A stretch of 64,000 nucleotides of DNA from an uncultured Bacteroidota bacterium (GCA_902598525.1 CACKBZ010000004.1:1-64000); one strand, 5' to 3'. Shown: positions 8,738-18,037, numbered from the stretch's first letter. The notes: generated by a model not told the origin, from the letters alone. Numbers and translations are program-made.

Positions 8738-9821
8738 ATGTTTTCTAAAGAAAATTTAAAAGGAATTAAAAAACGTATTGATACGTTAAGGGGGTTTCTT
8801 TGACCTTGAATCTAAAGAGACAATTCTTTCTAACTTGGAAATTAAAGCTTCTGAACCAAGTTTCTGGACCAATCCTAAAGATGCAGAAAAAGTTGTCAAA
8901 GAAATACAGCAAATTAAATCTTCCATATCTGAATTTAATATTTTAATCACTAAATATGATGATATGACCGTTCTAGCTGAATTTTTCTTAAATAAAGAGA
9001 TTAGTGAAAATGAGATAAACGAATCATATAATCAATTAGAGAGTCTTATTGAAAATATGGAATTTAAAATGATGCTTAGTAAAAAAGAGGATTCTATGTC
9101 TGCAATTCTGCAGATTACTGCTGGAGCGGGTGGAACTGAATCTTGTGATTGGGCTGAAATGCTCTTTAGAATGTATTTTATGTGGGGTGAAAAAAATAAT
9201 TTTAAAATTAAAGAGCTTAATAGTCAACCTGGTGATGTTGCTGGAATAAAAACTGCAACGATTCAAATTGATGGGGACTTTGCCTTTGGATGGTTAAAAG
9301 GAGAAAATGGTGTTCATAGATTAGTAAGAATTTCACCTTTTGATAGTAATGCAAAAAGACACACCTCTTTTGCTTCTGTATATGTATACCCACTTGTTGA
9401 TGATTCAATAGAAATTAAAATAAACCCCTCAGATCTATTATGGGAGACTATGAGGTCTGGAGGAGCTGGTGGTCAAAGTGTGAACAAATTGGAGACGGCT
9501 GTTAGACTTAAGCATAAACCGACAGGAATCACTGTTGAAAACTCAGAAACAAGATCGCAATTAGATAATAAACAAAAAGCACTAATGCTTCTAAAATCTC
9601 AGCTTTATGAGATTGAGATTCAAAAAAACAACGAGGAAAGAAAAAAAATTGAAGAATCTAAGAAAAAAATTGAGTGGGGATCACAAATTAGAAATTATGT
9701 ATTACATCCATATAAAATTATAAAGGATGTTAGAACAGGTCATGAATCAGGAAATACTGAGGCAGTACTAAACGGAGACCTCAATGAATTCTTAAAGTCA
9801 TTTCTTTTAAAAGGAAATTAA
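8738..9821 (+). CDS. prfB: peptide chain release factor 2 (programmed +1 frameshift)
   Basis: RF2, which releases peptides at UGA and UAA. The first 21 codons run from the ATG at 8738 to an in-frame TGA at 8801-8803. A +1 shift after CTT (8798-8800) moves to GAC at 8802 and continues to the stop at 9821, giving about 360 residues, the normal RF2 length. The SPF discriminator tripeptide (residues 199-201) and the catalytic GGQ (244-246, in [14 protein letters not shown]) are both present. RF2 therefore controls its own synthesis: low RF2 at the UGA favours the frameshift. Annotation pipelines may start this gene at the TTG at 8835 and lose the N-terminal helix. It converges on dnaB with no gap (stop at 9821, dnaB stop at 9822). 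Confidence 0.96.
8789..8804 (+). promoter_or_regulatory. prfB recoding site
   Basis: The site reads AGGGGG TTT CTT TGA C: a Shine-Dalgarno-like AGGGGG, three bases, then the slippery CTT and the UGA followed by C. It differs from the classical E. coli site only at the codon before CTT (TTT instead of TAT). It is one of very few strong SD-like sequences in the window. Confidence 0.93.
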
Positions 9822-11327
9822 TTAAAATGGGATATCCTCATCATCATCTTTATTTGATGGCTCACTAAAGTCACTTAATTTATTATCTGAATTAAGTTTT
9901 GATTGAAATTCAAAAGGAGAATCAAAGTTATCAATATCTTCAAATTTTGCAAGGTTAGCAATAAATTTAAGTTTGATTGAATCTAAAGCACCATTTCTAT
10001 GTTTAGCGACAATAAATTCTCCCTGTCCCTCTGATGGAGTTTTCATATCATCATCCCATTCAGTAATTCCATAGTACTCAGGTCTATATAAGAATGATAC
10101 AATATCAGCATCCTGTTCAATTGCACCTGATTCCCTTAGATCAGAAAGTATTGGCCTTTTAGTACCACCTCTAGTCTCTACTGCCCTTGATAGCTGAGAC
10201 AAAGCAATAACTGGAATATTAAGCTCTTTAGCTAACGCTTTAAGATTTCTAGAAATAGTTGATATTTCTTGTTCACGATTACCAGCTTTAGTAGAAGATC
10301 CTAGATTCATCAATTGTAGGTAGTCAATTATTATTAACTTAATTCCATGAGAGGAAGCTAACCTTCTAGCTTTGGCTCTCAATTCAAAAATAGTTAAAGC
10401 AGCACTATCGTCTATATAAAGGGGAGCAGATTCAAGATCTGATACTTTAATATTTAATTGTTGCCACTCATGATCAGCAAGCTTACCTGTTCTTAATTTG
10501 TCAGAGGATAAACCTGTTTCAGAGGAGATAAGTCTGGTAATTAATTGAACTGATGACATCTCAAGAGAGAAGAATGCTACGGGTATCTTTTTTTGAACAG
10601 AAACATTTCTCGCCATAGAAAGGGCAAGAGCAGTCTTACCCATACCAGGTCTAGCAGCAACAATTATTAAGTCACTTGCCTGCCAACCTGAAGTTAATTT
10701 ATCTAGCTTATCGAAACCTGTTGATATACCGCTTAATCCTTCTTGCTTTGATATTTCTTCGATTCTATTTTTTGCCTGAATTACAAGATTTTGAGCAGTC
10801 TCTGAAGTACCTTTAATATTATTTTGTGCAATATCGTAAAGCTTAGATTCAGCCTCATCTAGTAAATCAATTACATCTGTACTTTCATTATAAGATTTCT
10901 GAATAATTTCATTGGAAATAGTAATTAATTTCCTTTGAATAAACTTTTGCTGAATAATTCTAGAATGATACTCAATATGGGCAGACGAAGAAACTTTTTG
11001 CGACAGATTTATTAAGTAAAAGTCACCCCCTATTGCCTCGAAATTCTTATTTTTTTTTAGATCTGCTGAAACCGTTAGAAGGTCTATTGGTTCAGATTCT
11101 CTAAATAATCTTTGAATAGACTCAAAAATAAGTTGATGAGCCTTTTTATAAAATACGTCAGGGGAGAGTATATCTATAACCTCATTTACACCTTTTTCAT
11201 CTATAAGCATTGCTCCTAAAACTGCCTCCTCTAGGTCAATTGCTTGAGGTGGAATTCTTCCATCAGATAGGTTTACAATAGATTGATTTTCATTTTCGTA
11301 TATTTTTAGAGGTTCTCTCTTCTCCAT
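9822..11327 (-). CDS. dnaB: replicative DNA helicase
   Basis: 501 residues. The N-terminal helical domain starts with RIPPQAIDLEEAVLGAMLID at residues 24-43. The RecA-like motor follows the linker, with Walker A ARPGMGKTA at 225-233, FFSLEMSS near 252, Walker B LIIIDYLQLM at 331-340, RNLKALAKELNIPVIALSQLSR, and the arginine finger region DLRESGAIEQDAD. No intein is inserted. DnaB forms the hexamer that unwinds the replication fork. The acidic tail (SNKDDDEDIPF) is common in Bacteroidota. It lies 111 bases downstream of accA, a gap holding repeats (see 11394-11432), so it may have its own promoter. Confidence 0.97.
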   Translation of the reverse strand: MEKREPLKIYENENQSIVNLSDGRIPPQAIDLEEAVLGAMLIDEKGVNEVIDILSPDVFYKKAHQLIFESIQRLFRESEPIDLLTVSADLKKNKNFEAIGGDFYLINLSQKVSSSAHIEYHSRIIQQKFIQRKLITISNEIIQKSYNESTDVIDLLDEAESKLYDIAQNNIKGTSETAQNLVIQAKNRIEEISKQEGLSGISTGFDKLDKLTSGWQASDLIIVAARPGMGKTALALSMARNVSVQKKIPVAFFSLEMSSVQLITRLISSETGLSSDKLRTGKLADHEWQQLNIKVSDLESAPLYIDDSAALTIFELRAKARRLASSHGIKLIIIDYLQLMNLGSSTKAGNREQEISTISRNLKALAKELNIPVIALSQLSRAVETRGGTKRPILSDLRESGAIEQDADIVSFLYRPEYYGITEWDDDMKTPSEGQGEFIVAKHRNGALDSIKLKFIANLAKFEDIDNFDSPFEFQSKLNSDNKLSDFSEPSNKDDDEDIPF

Positions 11328-11393
11328 ATAGTAAATGTATGGAAAAAGAATTTTTAAAGAGATAAAAAAATTATCTTGTTCTAAATTTCTTTA

Positions 11394-11432
11394 AACAAAT
11401 GATTTGTTAATAAGTGGATGATTTTGTTAATA
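11394..11432. repeat. palindrome plus repeated motif upstream of dnaB
   Basis: AACAAAT-G-ATTTGTT forms a 15-base palindrome at 11394-11408. On the minus strand TATTAACAAAATCAT and TATTAACAAATCAT occur 18 bases apart, both upstream of dnaB. They could be operator half-sites or chance in AT-rich DNA. Confidence 0.35.
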
Positions 11433-11438
11433 GTGTCT

Positions 11439-12392
11439 CTATGATCTGAACTTACCAATTTTAGTAAATTTATTTCTCCTTTGATTTATCATTTTCTTTT
11501 TAGATAATGATCTAACTTTTTTTGTAAAATAAACTATATTCTCTTTTACAGACTCGTAAGCTTCAGATGGATCAAAATGAGCTCCCCCCAAAGGTTCTCT
11601 AATTATTTTATCGATGAGTTTATTTTTAAGCATATCATCTGCAGTTAATTTTAATGCCTCTGCTGCTAATTCTTTATACTCCCAACTTCTCCATAGAATT
11701 GATGAACAAGACTCTGGAGATATTACAGAATACCAGGTATTCTCTAACATTAAAATTTTGTCTCCAACGCCAATCCCAAGAGCACCACCGGATGCGCCCT
11801 CACCAATAACTATACAGATAATAGGCACGTTAATATTCATCATCTCATAAATATTTCTTGCTATTGCCTCACCTTGGCCTCTTTCTTCTGCCTCTAATCC
11901 AGGATATGCACCAGGCGTGTCAATTAGGGTTACAATTGGTATATTAAATTTTTCAGCTTTTTTCATTAATCTTAGTGCTTTCCTATATCCCTCTGGATTT
12001 GCCATTCCGAAATTCCTATATTGTCTAGTCTTGGTATTATAACCTTTTTGAGTCCCAATAAACATATAAGATTCATCTCCTATCTTACCAAGTCCGCCAA
12101 TCATTGCTTTATCATCTTTAACATTTCTATCACCATGCAATTCCAGGAATGAATCACCACATATATTTTTTATATAGTCAAGAGCATATGGTCTATTTGG
12201 ATGTCTTGAAAGTTGAACTCTTTGCCATGCAGAAAGATTTCCATATATATCTTTCTTTGTTTCGACTAATTTCTTTTGAAGCAAATTGAATGTCTTTGTG
12301 ATATCAACATCACTTTCGTCTTCTATAGACTTACATTTGTCTATTTGATCTAAAATTTCTTTTACGGGGACTTCAAAATCTAAAAACTCCAC
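11439..12392 (-). CDS. accA: acetyl-CoA carboxylase carboxyltransferase, alpha subunit
   Basis: 317 residues, matching AccA, half of the carboxyltransferase that moves CO2 from biotin to acetyl-CoA to make malonyl-CoA for fatty acids. Signatures are [62 protein letters not shown] (oxyanion region) and [15 protein letters not shown]. Translation starts at a GTG, and no ATG lies nearby upstream or in the first 60 codons at a position consistent with the family. It probably precedes dnaB in the same direction and follows an LptF/LptG-type permease by 37 bases, an arrangement common in flavobacteria. AccD is not in the window. Confidence 0.96.
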   Translation of the reverse strand: MEFLDFEVPVKEILDQIDKCKSIEDESDVDITKTFNLLQKKLVETKKDIYGNLSAWQRVQLSRHPNRPYALDYIKNICGDSFLELHGDRNVKDDKAMIGGLGKIGDESYMFIGTQKGYNTKTRQYRNFGMANPEGYRKALRLMKKAEKFNIPIVTLIDTPGAYPGLEAEERGQGEAIARNIYEMMNINVPIICIVIGEGASGGALGIGVGDKILMLENTWYSVISPESCSSILWRSWEYKELAAEALKLTADDMLKNKLIDKIIREPLGGAHFDPSEAYESVKENIVYFTKKVRSLSKKKMINQRRNKFTKIGKFRS

Positions 12393-12429
12393 AATAAAAA
12401 TTTTTTATAAATATAGTTTAATTATACAA

Positions 12430-13497
12430 TCATCTAACTGCTTTTTTCAATAAAAATAATGCAATGATAAAAAAGACTAAAAGTACCCCCCATGAGGCTA
12501 ATGCAGGGGAAAAATTAGACTTTATAACAAGTACACTGAAAATTTTATCAAGAAAAATATATAGAAATCCTAATGCAACACCTATTGCTAAATTAGAACC
12601 TGTTCCACCCCTTCTTTTAACTGAAGATACAGATATAGCAATTATAGTAAGTATAAAACAGGATAGCGGAATAGTAAACCTTTTATGTCTTACTAAAAGA
12701 TGAGAGTTAATTAAGGGAGAACCTGCTCTTTTTTCATATCTAATCAAGTTATTTAGTTCAAAAAAATTTAATGTTTCAGCTACATAGTTTAACGGGGCTA
12801 GATCTTTGATGTCAAAATCAAGGATTGTATCTTTTCTAGTTACTTTTTCAATTATCTCTTCATTGTCTAAAATTGATCTTTTTACATAATTTGTAAGTCT
12901 AAAAATAGAGTCATCCCATCTAATAGTAGATGCAGAAATCTTATGTTTTAGAGTGTTTTTATCAAAATTTTCAAGTGTAAAATTTAAACCTCTTTGTCTA
13001 TTTGGATCATAACTGCTAACATAAATAAATTCATTATCATTTATTTGTTTAAATAATCGTGAAGTATTTCTTTTATCCTCTGATTTAATATTTTCTGAAA
13101 TAAATTCATTAAAGTTTTTATTTGATTTAGGAACAATAAACATCACTGATATTATGGCAAAAACTACAACAATTGATGCAGATATGAAATATGGCTTAGC
13201 AAACCTTTGGAAAGAAATTCCAGATGATAAAATTGCAGTAATTTCGGTATTGTTGGCTATTCTTGAAGTAAACCATATTACAGCAAGAAAGAGGAAAACA
13301 GGGTATAACTGACTTCCAAAATACCATATAAAGTCGATGTAATAATTAAAAATTAAGTCACCTGGTATCTCGTTTTCTCTAAACTTATCTATTTTTTCTG
13401 CAAAATCAACCATTATTCCTATTGGAATAAATAAGCCAAACATAATAAAGAATGTTCCTAAGTATTTTTTAATTATGTACTTGTCAAGAATCTTCAT
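12430..13497 (-). CDS. LptF/LptG-family lipopolysaccharide export permease
   Basis: 355 residues. MKILDKYIIKKYLGTFFIMFGLFIPIGIMVDF gives the first membrane helix after a short amphipathic start, typical of YjgP/YjgQ proteins. Further helices lie at about 60-85 and 105-125. A periplasmic beta-jellyroll-like domain covers roughly residues 130-270, and three helices end the protein. LptF and LptG form the membrane part of the ABC transporter that pulls LPS from the inner membrane to the LptC/A/D bridge. Only one of the pair is present here, and in flavobacteria the partner is usually elsewhere. I cannot assign F versus G. A TAATTTTG box lies 5 bases upstream of the start. Confidence 0.9.
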   Translation of the reverse strand: MKILDKYIIKKYLGTFFIMFGLFIPIGIMVDFAEKIDKFRENEIPGDLIFNYYIDFIWYFGSQLYPVFLFLAVIWFTSRIANNTEITAILSSGISFQRFAKPYFISASIVVVFAIISVMFIVPKSNKNFNEFISENIKSEDKRNTSRLFKQINDNEFIYVSSYDPNRQRGLNFTLENFDKNTLKHKISASTIRWDDSIFRLTNYVKRSILDNEEIIEKVTRKDTILDFDIKDLAPLNYVAETLNFFELNNLIRYEKRAGSPLINSHLLVRHKRFTIPLSCFILTIIAISVSSVKRRGGTGSNLAIGVALGFLYIFLDKIFSVLVIKSNFSPALASWGVLLVFFIIALFLLKKAVR

Positions 13498-13502
13498 TTA
13501 AT

Positions 13503-13510
13503 CAAAATTA
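13503..13510 (-). promoter_or_regulatory. TAnnTTTG -7 box for the LptF/G gene
   Basis: TAATTTTG on the minus strand ends 5 bases before the ATG at 13497. The transcript would start at or almost at the start codon, a nearly leaderless message. Confidence 0.5.
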
Positions 13511-13593
13511 GAAATTAAATAAAACAAAAATCAATTGTTAACTATTTATGTGAAATTTATGATAAAAAGGAATTAAAGAATTTTGAAAGTGAA

Positions 13594-14442
13594 ATGTATA
13601 ATCCTACATTTACGAAAATGATGGAAGATCTAAACAAACTTGTAACTCAAGTTAGAAGAGATATACTCAGAATGGTTCATGCTGTAAACTCTGGCCATCC
13701 AGGAGGTTCATTAGGATGTGTTGAATTCTTTGTTACTCTTTATAAAAGAATTTTAAATCAAAGCGATTCTAAATCAGAAGATTTATTTATATTATCAAAT
13801 GGTCATATATCTCCTGTTTTATATAGTATTCTTGCAAGAACTGGTCACTTTGATTTAGATGAGTTAAGCACATTTAGAAAAATTGATTCCAGACTTCAGG
13901 GCCATCCTACTAATCATGATAATCTCCCAGGTATTAATATTTCATCTGGATCTCTTGGTCAAGGATTATCTGTTGGTATTGGAATAGGATTATCCAAAAA
14001 ATTAAATAATGATAAGTCTCTAGTATATGTTTTAACTGGCGATGGAGAACTACAAGAAGGTCAAAATTGGGAAGCTTTAATGTTTGGCGCAGCAAAAGAG
14101 GTTGATAATATTATTGTTACTGTTGATTTTAATGGTCAACAAATTGATGGATCTACAAAAGATGTTCTAGATATTGGAGATCTTGATAAAAAATTAGAAT
14201 CATTTGGATGGGAAGTTCTCAAAATAGAAAATGGTAATTCACTTGATGAAGTTTTTGAAGTTATTTCATTAGCCAAAGAGAAAACTGGAAAAGGTAAGCC
14301 AGTTATCATAATTATGAAAACAGTTATGGGAAATGGTGTCGATTTTATGATGCATACCCATAATTGGCATGGAGTCGCACCAAATGATGAACAGCTAGAA
14401 ATTGCACTTAGTCAAAATCCACAAACTTTAGGAGATTATTAA
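13594..14442 (+). CDS. transketolase, N-terminal (TPP-binding) subunit
   Basis: 282 residues forming the thiamine-diphosphate-binding half of a two-gene transketolase. RRDILRMVHAVNSGHPGGSLG (residues 21-41), DLFILSNGHISPVLYS, SSGSLGQGLSVGIG and the TPP/metal motif GDGELQEGQNWE from residue 149 are all present. Together with the next gene it moves two-carbon units between sugar phosphates in the non-oxidative pentose phosphate pathway. The split form is usual in Bacteroidota. The ATG at 13594 is used here. An ATG-ATG pair 24-27 bases downstream (13618/13621) would remove a nonconserved stretch and is a reasonable alternative. The partner starts 2 bases after the stop. Confidence 0.95.
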   Translation: MYNPTFTKMMEDLNKLVTQVRRDILRMVHAVNSGHPGGSLGCVEFFVTLYKRILNQSDSKSEDLFILSNGHISPVLYSILARTGHFDLDELSTFRKIDSRLQGHPTNHDNLPGINISSGSLGQGLSVGIGIGLSKKLNNDKSLVYVLTGDGELQEGQNWEALMFGAAKEVDNIIVTVDFNGQQIDGSTKDVLDIGDLDKKLESFGWEVLKIENGNSLDEVFEVISLAKEKTGKGKPVIIIMKTVMGNGVDFMMHTHNWHGVAPNDEQLEIALSQNPQTLGDY

Positions 14443-14444
14443 TT

Positions 14445-15401
14445 ATGGTAGAATACATAAATCAGGGAAATAATGATACTAGGTCTGGATTTGGTGAGGG
14501 ACTTACTGAGCTTGGTAGGTCAAACAATGATGTTGTTGCTCTTTGTGCAGACTTAACTGGATCACTTAAAATGAATGTATTTGCAAAAGAAAATCCTAAT
14601 AGATTTTTTCAAACTGGAATTGCAGAAGCTAATATGATTGGTATAGCTGCAGGTCTTGCTGTAGGAGGAAAAATACCATTCACTGGAACCTTTGCAAACT
14701 TTTCTACAGGTAGAGTATATGATCAAATAAGACAATCGGTTGCATATTCAAATCAAAATGTAAAAATATGTGCCTCTCACGCTGGAGTGACCCTAGGTGA
14801 AGATGGTGCAACACATCAAATTTTAGAGGATATAGGATTAATGAAGATGTTACCCGGAATGACTGTTATAAACACTTGTGATTTTAATCAAACAAAATTG
14901 GCAACAATTGAAATTTCAAAGACAGATGGTCCAGTTTATTTAAGATTTGGAAGACCCAAAGTTCCTAATTTCACAAAAAAAGAAGAAGGGTTCAATATAG
15001 GAAAAGGAATTTTATTAAAAAAAGGCTCTGATGTCACTATTGCAGCTACTGGTCATTTAGTTTGGGAGGCATTAGAAGCATCTAAGGATTTGGAGAAAAA
15101 TGGAATTAGCTCTGAGGTTATAAATATTCATACAATTAAGCCTTTAGATGAAGATATAATTCTCAACTCTATATCAAAAACTGGTTGTATAGTTTCAGCA
15201 GAAGAGCATAATATATACGGAGGTCTTGGAGAAAGCATTTCGAGGATATTAGCTTTAAATCATCCTACACCACAAGAGTTTGTTGGAACCAATGATACTT
15301 TCGGAGAATCTGGTACTCCAAGTGAATTAATGAAAAAATATGGTCTAGATAAAGATTCGATATTTAATGCCTCAATCAAAGTATTAAAAAGAAAAAAATA
15401 G
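14445..15401 (+). CDS. transketolase, C-terminal (pyrimidine-binding) subunit
   Basis: 318 residues carrying the PYR and C-terminal domains of transketolase: TRSGFGEGLTELG, LCADLTGSLKM, FFQTGIAEANMIGIAAGLA with the glutamate that activates TPP, GVTLGEDGATHQILEDIGLM, GPVYLRFGRPKVP, then the C-terminal domain with VINIHTIKPLDED and SAEEHNIYGGLGESI. It completes the enzyme begun by the preceding gene and the two surely work as one complex. A small gap (2 bases before, 4 bases after) points to one transcript with the following beta-barrel gene. Confidence 0.95.
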   Translation: MVEYINQGNNDTRSGFGEGLTELGRSNNDVVALCADLTGSLKMNVFAKENPNRFFQTGIAEANMIGIAAGLAVGGKIPFTGTFANFSTGRVYDQIRQSVAYSNQNVKICASHAGVTLGEDGATHQILEDIGLMKMLPGMTVINTCDFNQTKLATIEISKTDGPVYLRFGRPKVPNFTKKEEGFNIGKGILLKKGSDVTIAATGHLVWEALEASKDLEKNGISSEVINIHTIKPLDEDIILNSISKTGCIVSAEEHNIYGGLGESISRILALNHPTPQEFVGTNDTFGESGTPSELMKKYGLDKDSIFNASIKVLKRKK

Positions 15402-15405
15402 GACT

Positions 15406-16053
15406 ATGAGATTACTTTTTTTTCTACTTATTTTTTCGTCTAGTTTGTATGCTCAAGGTAACCTAGGGTTTCAATTTGGTTTAAATGACGACAACTTCGG
15501 CTCAATTGAAAATTTTAAAAGAAAAATAGATAATTACGATTTAAACTTAAAAAATTCAACTGGATTTCATTTTGGCTTTTTTACTGAAATTGATTTAATA
15601 ACATTTTATATAAGGCCTGAGCTAAATTTAATTTTTTCAAAATCAAAAAATGCTGCTGCTTATTCTTCAGATGAGGGCATAAATATTGCAGAACATAAGT
15701 ATAGATCATCAGAAATTCAATTACCCGTAATTTTTGGTTATAAAATTTTTGGTCCAATTAGTGTTTTTGGAGGACCCTCATTTAAATATAATCTATCAAA
15801 TTCAAGTAATTTTAATTTAGATGAGATTAAGGATAAGTATACATTAAGTCTTTTACTTGGAACTAGATTTAAAATAAGATCTATTAGTGTTGGATTAAGA
15901 TATGAAAGAGGTTTGAATGACAACGAAGTATCAATAATCAATGCAAATGGAATTGGTTTAAATGAAGCGAATGTAGATTTAACAACAAACAAACTTTCGC
16001 TTAATATCTCATACGATATACCCTATGGATTATTTAGGAAAAAAAATAAATAA
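15406..16053 (+). CDS. outer-membrane beta-barrel protein (PorT-like)
   Basis: 215 residues with a signal peptide ending LYAQ (MRLLFFLLIFSSSLYAQ). The mature part alternates short polar turns with strands such as GFHFGFFTEIDLITFYIRPE, EIQLPVIFGYKIF and SISVGLRYERGLND. This is the pattern of small 8-stranded barrels annotated as outer-membrane beta-barrel or PorT-family proteins in Bacteroidota. No catalytic motif is visible. It sits 4 bases after the transketolase gene, probably by read-through rather than function, and converges on the FKBP lipoprotein gene with no gap. Substrate and role are unknown. Confidence 0.7.
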   Translation: MRLLFFLLIFSSSLYAQGNLGFQFGLNDDNFGSIENFKRKIDNYDLNLKNSTGFHFGFFTEIDLITFYIRPELNLIFSKSKNAAAYSSDEGINIAEHKYRSSEIQLPVIFGYKIFGPISVFGGPSFKYNLSNSSNFNLDEIKDKYTLSLLLGTRFKIRSISVGLRYERGLNDNEVSIINANGIGLNEANVDLTTNKLSLNISYDIPYGLFRKKNK

Positions 16054-16929
16054 TCAATTATTTGGATCTAAATAATCAGGGGTGCCATCACCATCAGTAT
16101 CATCAATTACACCATCTTCATTTTTATCTAATTCATTTATAGTTAATATGCCATCATTGTCATCATCAGTATCATACATATTCCATAACCTATCACCATC
16201 AGAATCATCTCCAAATGGACTTCCATCGCCATCAATATCCTCTAGGATTGATAAAACTCCATCACTATCATGATCTGCTTTGTTGTATGTCATTAACTTA
16301 ACAGAAAATACTAAAGGCGAATACTCAGGGATTCCAGGACTGCTACTTTCAAAGTAACCAAGTCCAGATGGAAAGAAAAATATACCAACACCAAATGAAC
16401 TATATTCAATTGTACCATCTGAGTTTTCTATATAAACACCTGATTTAAGTTTAGATACACCTTCTCTAAATCCTCGGACTACATTGGTCAAATCAAGCCA
16501 TACTGGAAAATTGATTTTATCAAATGTACTTCCATTTGTTAATTTACCTTCATAAGCAACATATACAGAATCTACAATAGATGGATTTTCTTTTATTCCA
16601 TCTCTAGCAATAATATAGTATAAATTATGAGGAACATTTTCTCCGTTAGCATCAGGCACATCAATAGATTGAACACTTGCCATATCAAATAATGATAATT
16701 CTGTAGAATTATCTCCAAGGACTTTAATATCAACATCAATATTAGAGTTGCTATTAAAGTCTTCATAATTATATGTATGCGACTGGAGATACTCTTCTAG
16801 TGCTATTTGATCTTCTATAACCTGATCACTATACTCTCTTGCTTCATACTCGGAAATAGTATCATCATCTTTTTTACATTGAATAATCACAAAGGAAATT
16901 AATAAGAGTATAAATAATTTTTTCTTCAT
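16054..16929 (-). CDS. FKBP-type peptidyl-prolyl isomerase lipoprotein with thrombospondin type 3 repeats
   Basis: 291 residues with a lipoprotein signal (MKKKLFILLLISFVIIQC, cysteine 18). The central domain, about residues 118-215, is FKBP-like: DSVYVAYEGKLTNGSTFD, VVRGFREGVSKLKSG, FFFPSGLGYFESSSPGIPEYSPLVFSVKLM. The tail from about residue 220 is a run of calcium-binding DxDxDG repeats (DHDSDGVLSILEDIDGDG and so on) of the thrombospondin type 3 kind. It probably acts as a periplasmic or surface foldase. Flavobacterial gliding lipoprotein GldI is a related FKBP lipoprotein, but this one is not shown to be GldI. A TATCTTCG sequence, one base off the -7 consensus, lies 11 bases upstream. Confidence 0.85.
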   Translation of the reverse strand: MKKKLFILLLISFVIIQCKKDDDTISEYEAREYSDQVIEDQIALEEYLQSHTYNYEDFNSNSNIDVDIKVLGDNSTELSLFDMASVQSIDVPDANGENVPHNLYYIIARDGIKENPSIVDSVYVAYEGKLTNGSTFDKINFPVWLDLTNVVRGFREGVSKLKSGVYIENSDGTIEYSSFGVGIFFFPSGLGYFESSSPGIPEYSPLVFSVKLMTYNKADHDSDGVLSILEDIDGDGSPFGDDSDGDRLWNMYDTDDDNDGILTINELDKNEDGVIDDTDGDGTPDYLDPNN

Positions 16930-16981
16930 AATTTAGTGCGAAGATACAATATTACTTTATTTATTGAATAACTTAAATTTT

Positions 16982-17488
16982 ATGAAAAATATTGAAGAAA
17001 ATATAATATTAACCAATCTTGATATAGAAAAAAAAATTGAAAGAATTAGTTTACAAATTCTTGAAAGCAATAGTGACGAAAAGAAAATTATCTTTTTTGG
17101 TATATCAGATAATGGAATTCTAATAGCAAAAAAAATCATTAATATCATAAATAAAAATTCAAATCTTGATGTAGAACTTTTTAAAGCATCAATTAAAAAA
17201 TCCGAGAAAGTTAGTTCTATAAAATATGATAAACCATTTGATATAAACAATATTCCAATTCTTATAGTTGATGACATTTCTCAATCTGGAAAAACATTAC
17301 AATTTGTTATTAGTGATTTATTTAAGTTTAATCCAAGGAAGATCCAGACAATTGTTATAGTTAATAGGGATCAAACACTCTTTCCTGTTAAAATTGACTA
17401 CTCAGGGATAAGCTTATCAACGTCAGTAAATGAACATGTAAGTTTTATTAAAGACAAAAATGATAAAGTAACAATTTATTTAAACTAA
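16982..17488 (+). CDS. phosphoribosyltransferase-family protein (PyrR-like)
   Basis: 168 residues from the ATG at 16982. An upstream TTG at 16964 is in frame but unnecessary. The PRPP-binding motif is ILIVDDISQSGKTLQ at about residues 92-106, and a hydrophobic core IIFFGISDNGILIAKKI precedes it. The family covers purine/pyrimidine PRTases and PyrR, and the substrate hood here does not let me choose. In flavobacteria a gene of this kind next to shikimate kinase is common. It faces aroK, overlapping its 3' end by 9 bases. The length fits a single-domain type I PRTase. Confidence 0.8.
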   Translation: MKNIEENIILTNLDIEKKIERISLQILESNSDEKKIIFFGISDNGILIAKKIINIINKNSNLDVELFKASIKKSEKVSSIKYDKPFDINNIPILIVDDISQSGKTLQFVISDLFKFNPRKIQTIVIVNRDQTLFPVKIDYSGISLSTSVNEHVSFIKDKNDKVTIYLN

Positions 17489-18007
17489 GCTATTTTCTAT
17501 TTGCTTTGATATCTCAGAAACCTTTAGATCATCAGTGTTTATTTTTATTTTAGCTTTTTCATAATAAAAACTTCTTTCAAAAAGATGTTTCGTTATAAAT
17601 TCTGTTAATTCAATAGAAGATTTTATATGAGAGATAAGAGGTCTTTTAGCTCTACCGCCAGTTAATCTTTTTTGGAGTTCCTCAACAGAACACTTTAAAT
17701 AAATTGAAGTTGAATTTGGAGTATTTTGAATAATATTTTGATTATTCTCAAAACAAGGAGTACCACCTCCAAGTGATATTATTTTTTTCTCTACTTTATT
17801 AGAAAGTAAGTCTAAATATTTATTTTCTAATTTTCTAAAATGCACCTCATTATGATCATGAAAAATATCTGAAACCTTTTTATTCTCTCTTGATTCAATA
17901 AAATTATCTAAATCATAAAACTTATAATTTGTAGAATTAGAGAGATATTTTCCAACTACAGTTTTACCTGAACCCATATATCCCATAAGAAAAACTGTAT
18001 TGATCAT
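17480..18007 (-). CDS. aroK: shikimate kinase
   Basis: 175 residues. Walker A GYMGSGKTVVGK near residue 8, the shikimate-binding DLDNFIE around 33, FRKLENKYL, the GGGTP motif (SLGGGTPCFE) and the lid arginine region RLTGGRAKRPLI are all in order. It phosphorylates the 3-hydroxyl of shikimate in aromatic amino-acid synthesis. A TAAATTTG promoter box ends 7 bases upstream of the ATG, so the leader is very short. The gene is transcribed away from the tRNA-Lys/tRNA-Leu pair. Confidence 0.96.
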   Translation of the reverse strand: MINTVFLMGYMGSGKTVVGKYLSNSTNYKFYDLDNFIESRENKKVSDIFHDHNEVHFRKLENKYLDLLSNKVEKKIISLGGGTPCFENNQNIIQNTPNSTSIYLKCSVEELQKRLTGGRAKRPLISHIKSSIELTEFITKHLFERSFYYEKAKIKINTDDLKVSEISKQIENSLV

Positions 18008-18014
18008 ACATTAA

Positions 18015-18022
18015 CAAATTTA
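18015..18022 (-). promoter_or_regulatory. TAnnTTTG -7 box for aroK
   Basis: TAAATTTG on the minus strand lies 7 bases before the aroK ATG, a consensus match with near-leaderless geometry. Confidence 0.5.
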
Positions 18023-18037
18023 TAATAAAAAAGATGA

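Noticed and set aside
8738-8834. prfB as a pseudogene because of an in-frame TGA
   Set aside because: The stop is part of the classical recoding site (AGGGGG, CTT-TGA-C) and the +1 frame restores a full RF2 with intact SPF and GGQ motifs.
9822-11327. Intein in dnaB
   Set aside because: The helicase motifs are contiguous over 501 residues, with no insertion at the P-loop or other usual intein sites.
11401-11432. DnaA boxes upstream of dnaB
   Set aside because: TTATTAACA-like sequences are two mismatches from the consensus TTATNCACA, which is expected by chance in such AT-rich DNA.
13594-15401. Transketolase broken by a frameshift
   Set aside because: The two frames are separate genes with their own starts and a 2-base gap, the normal split form in Bacteroidota.
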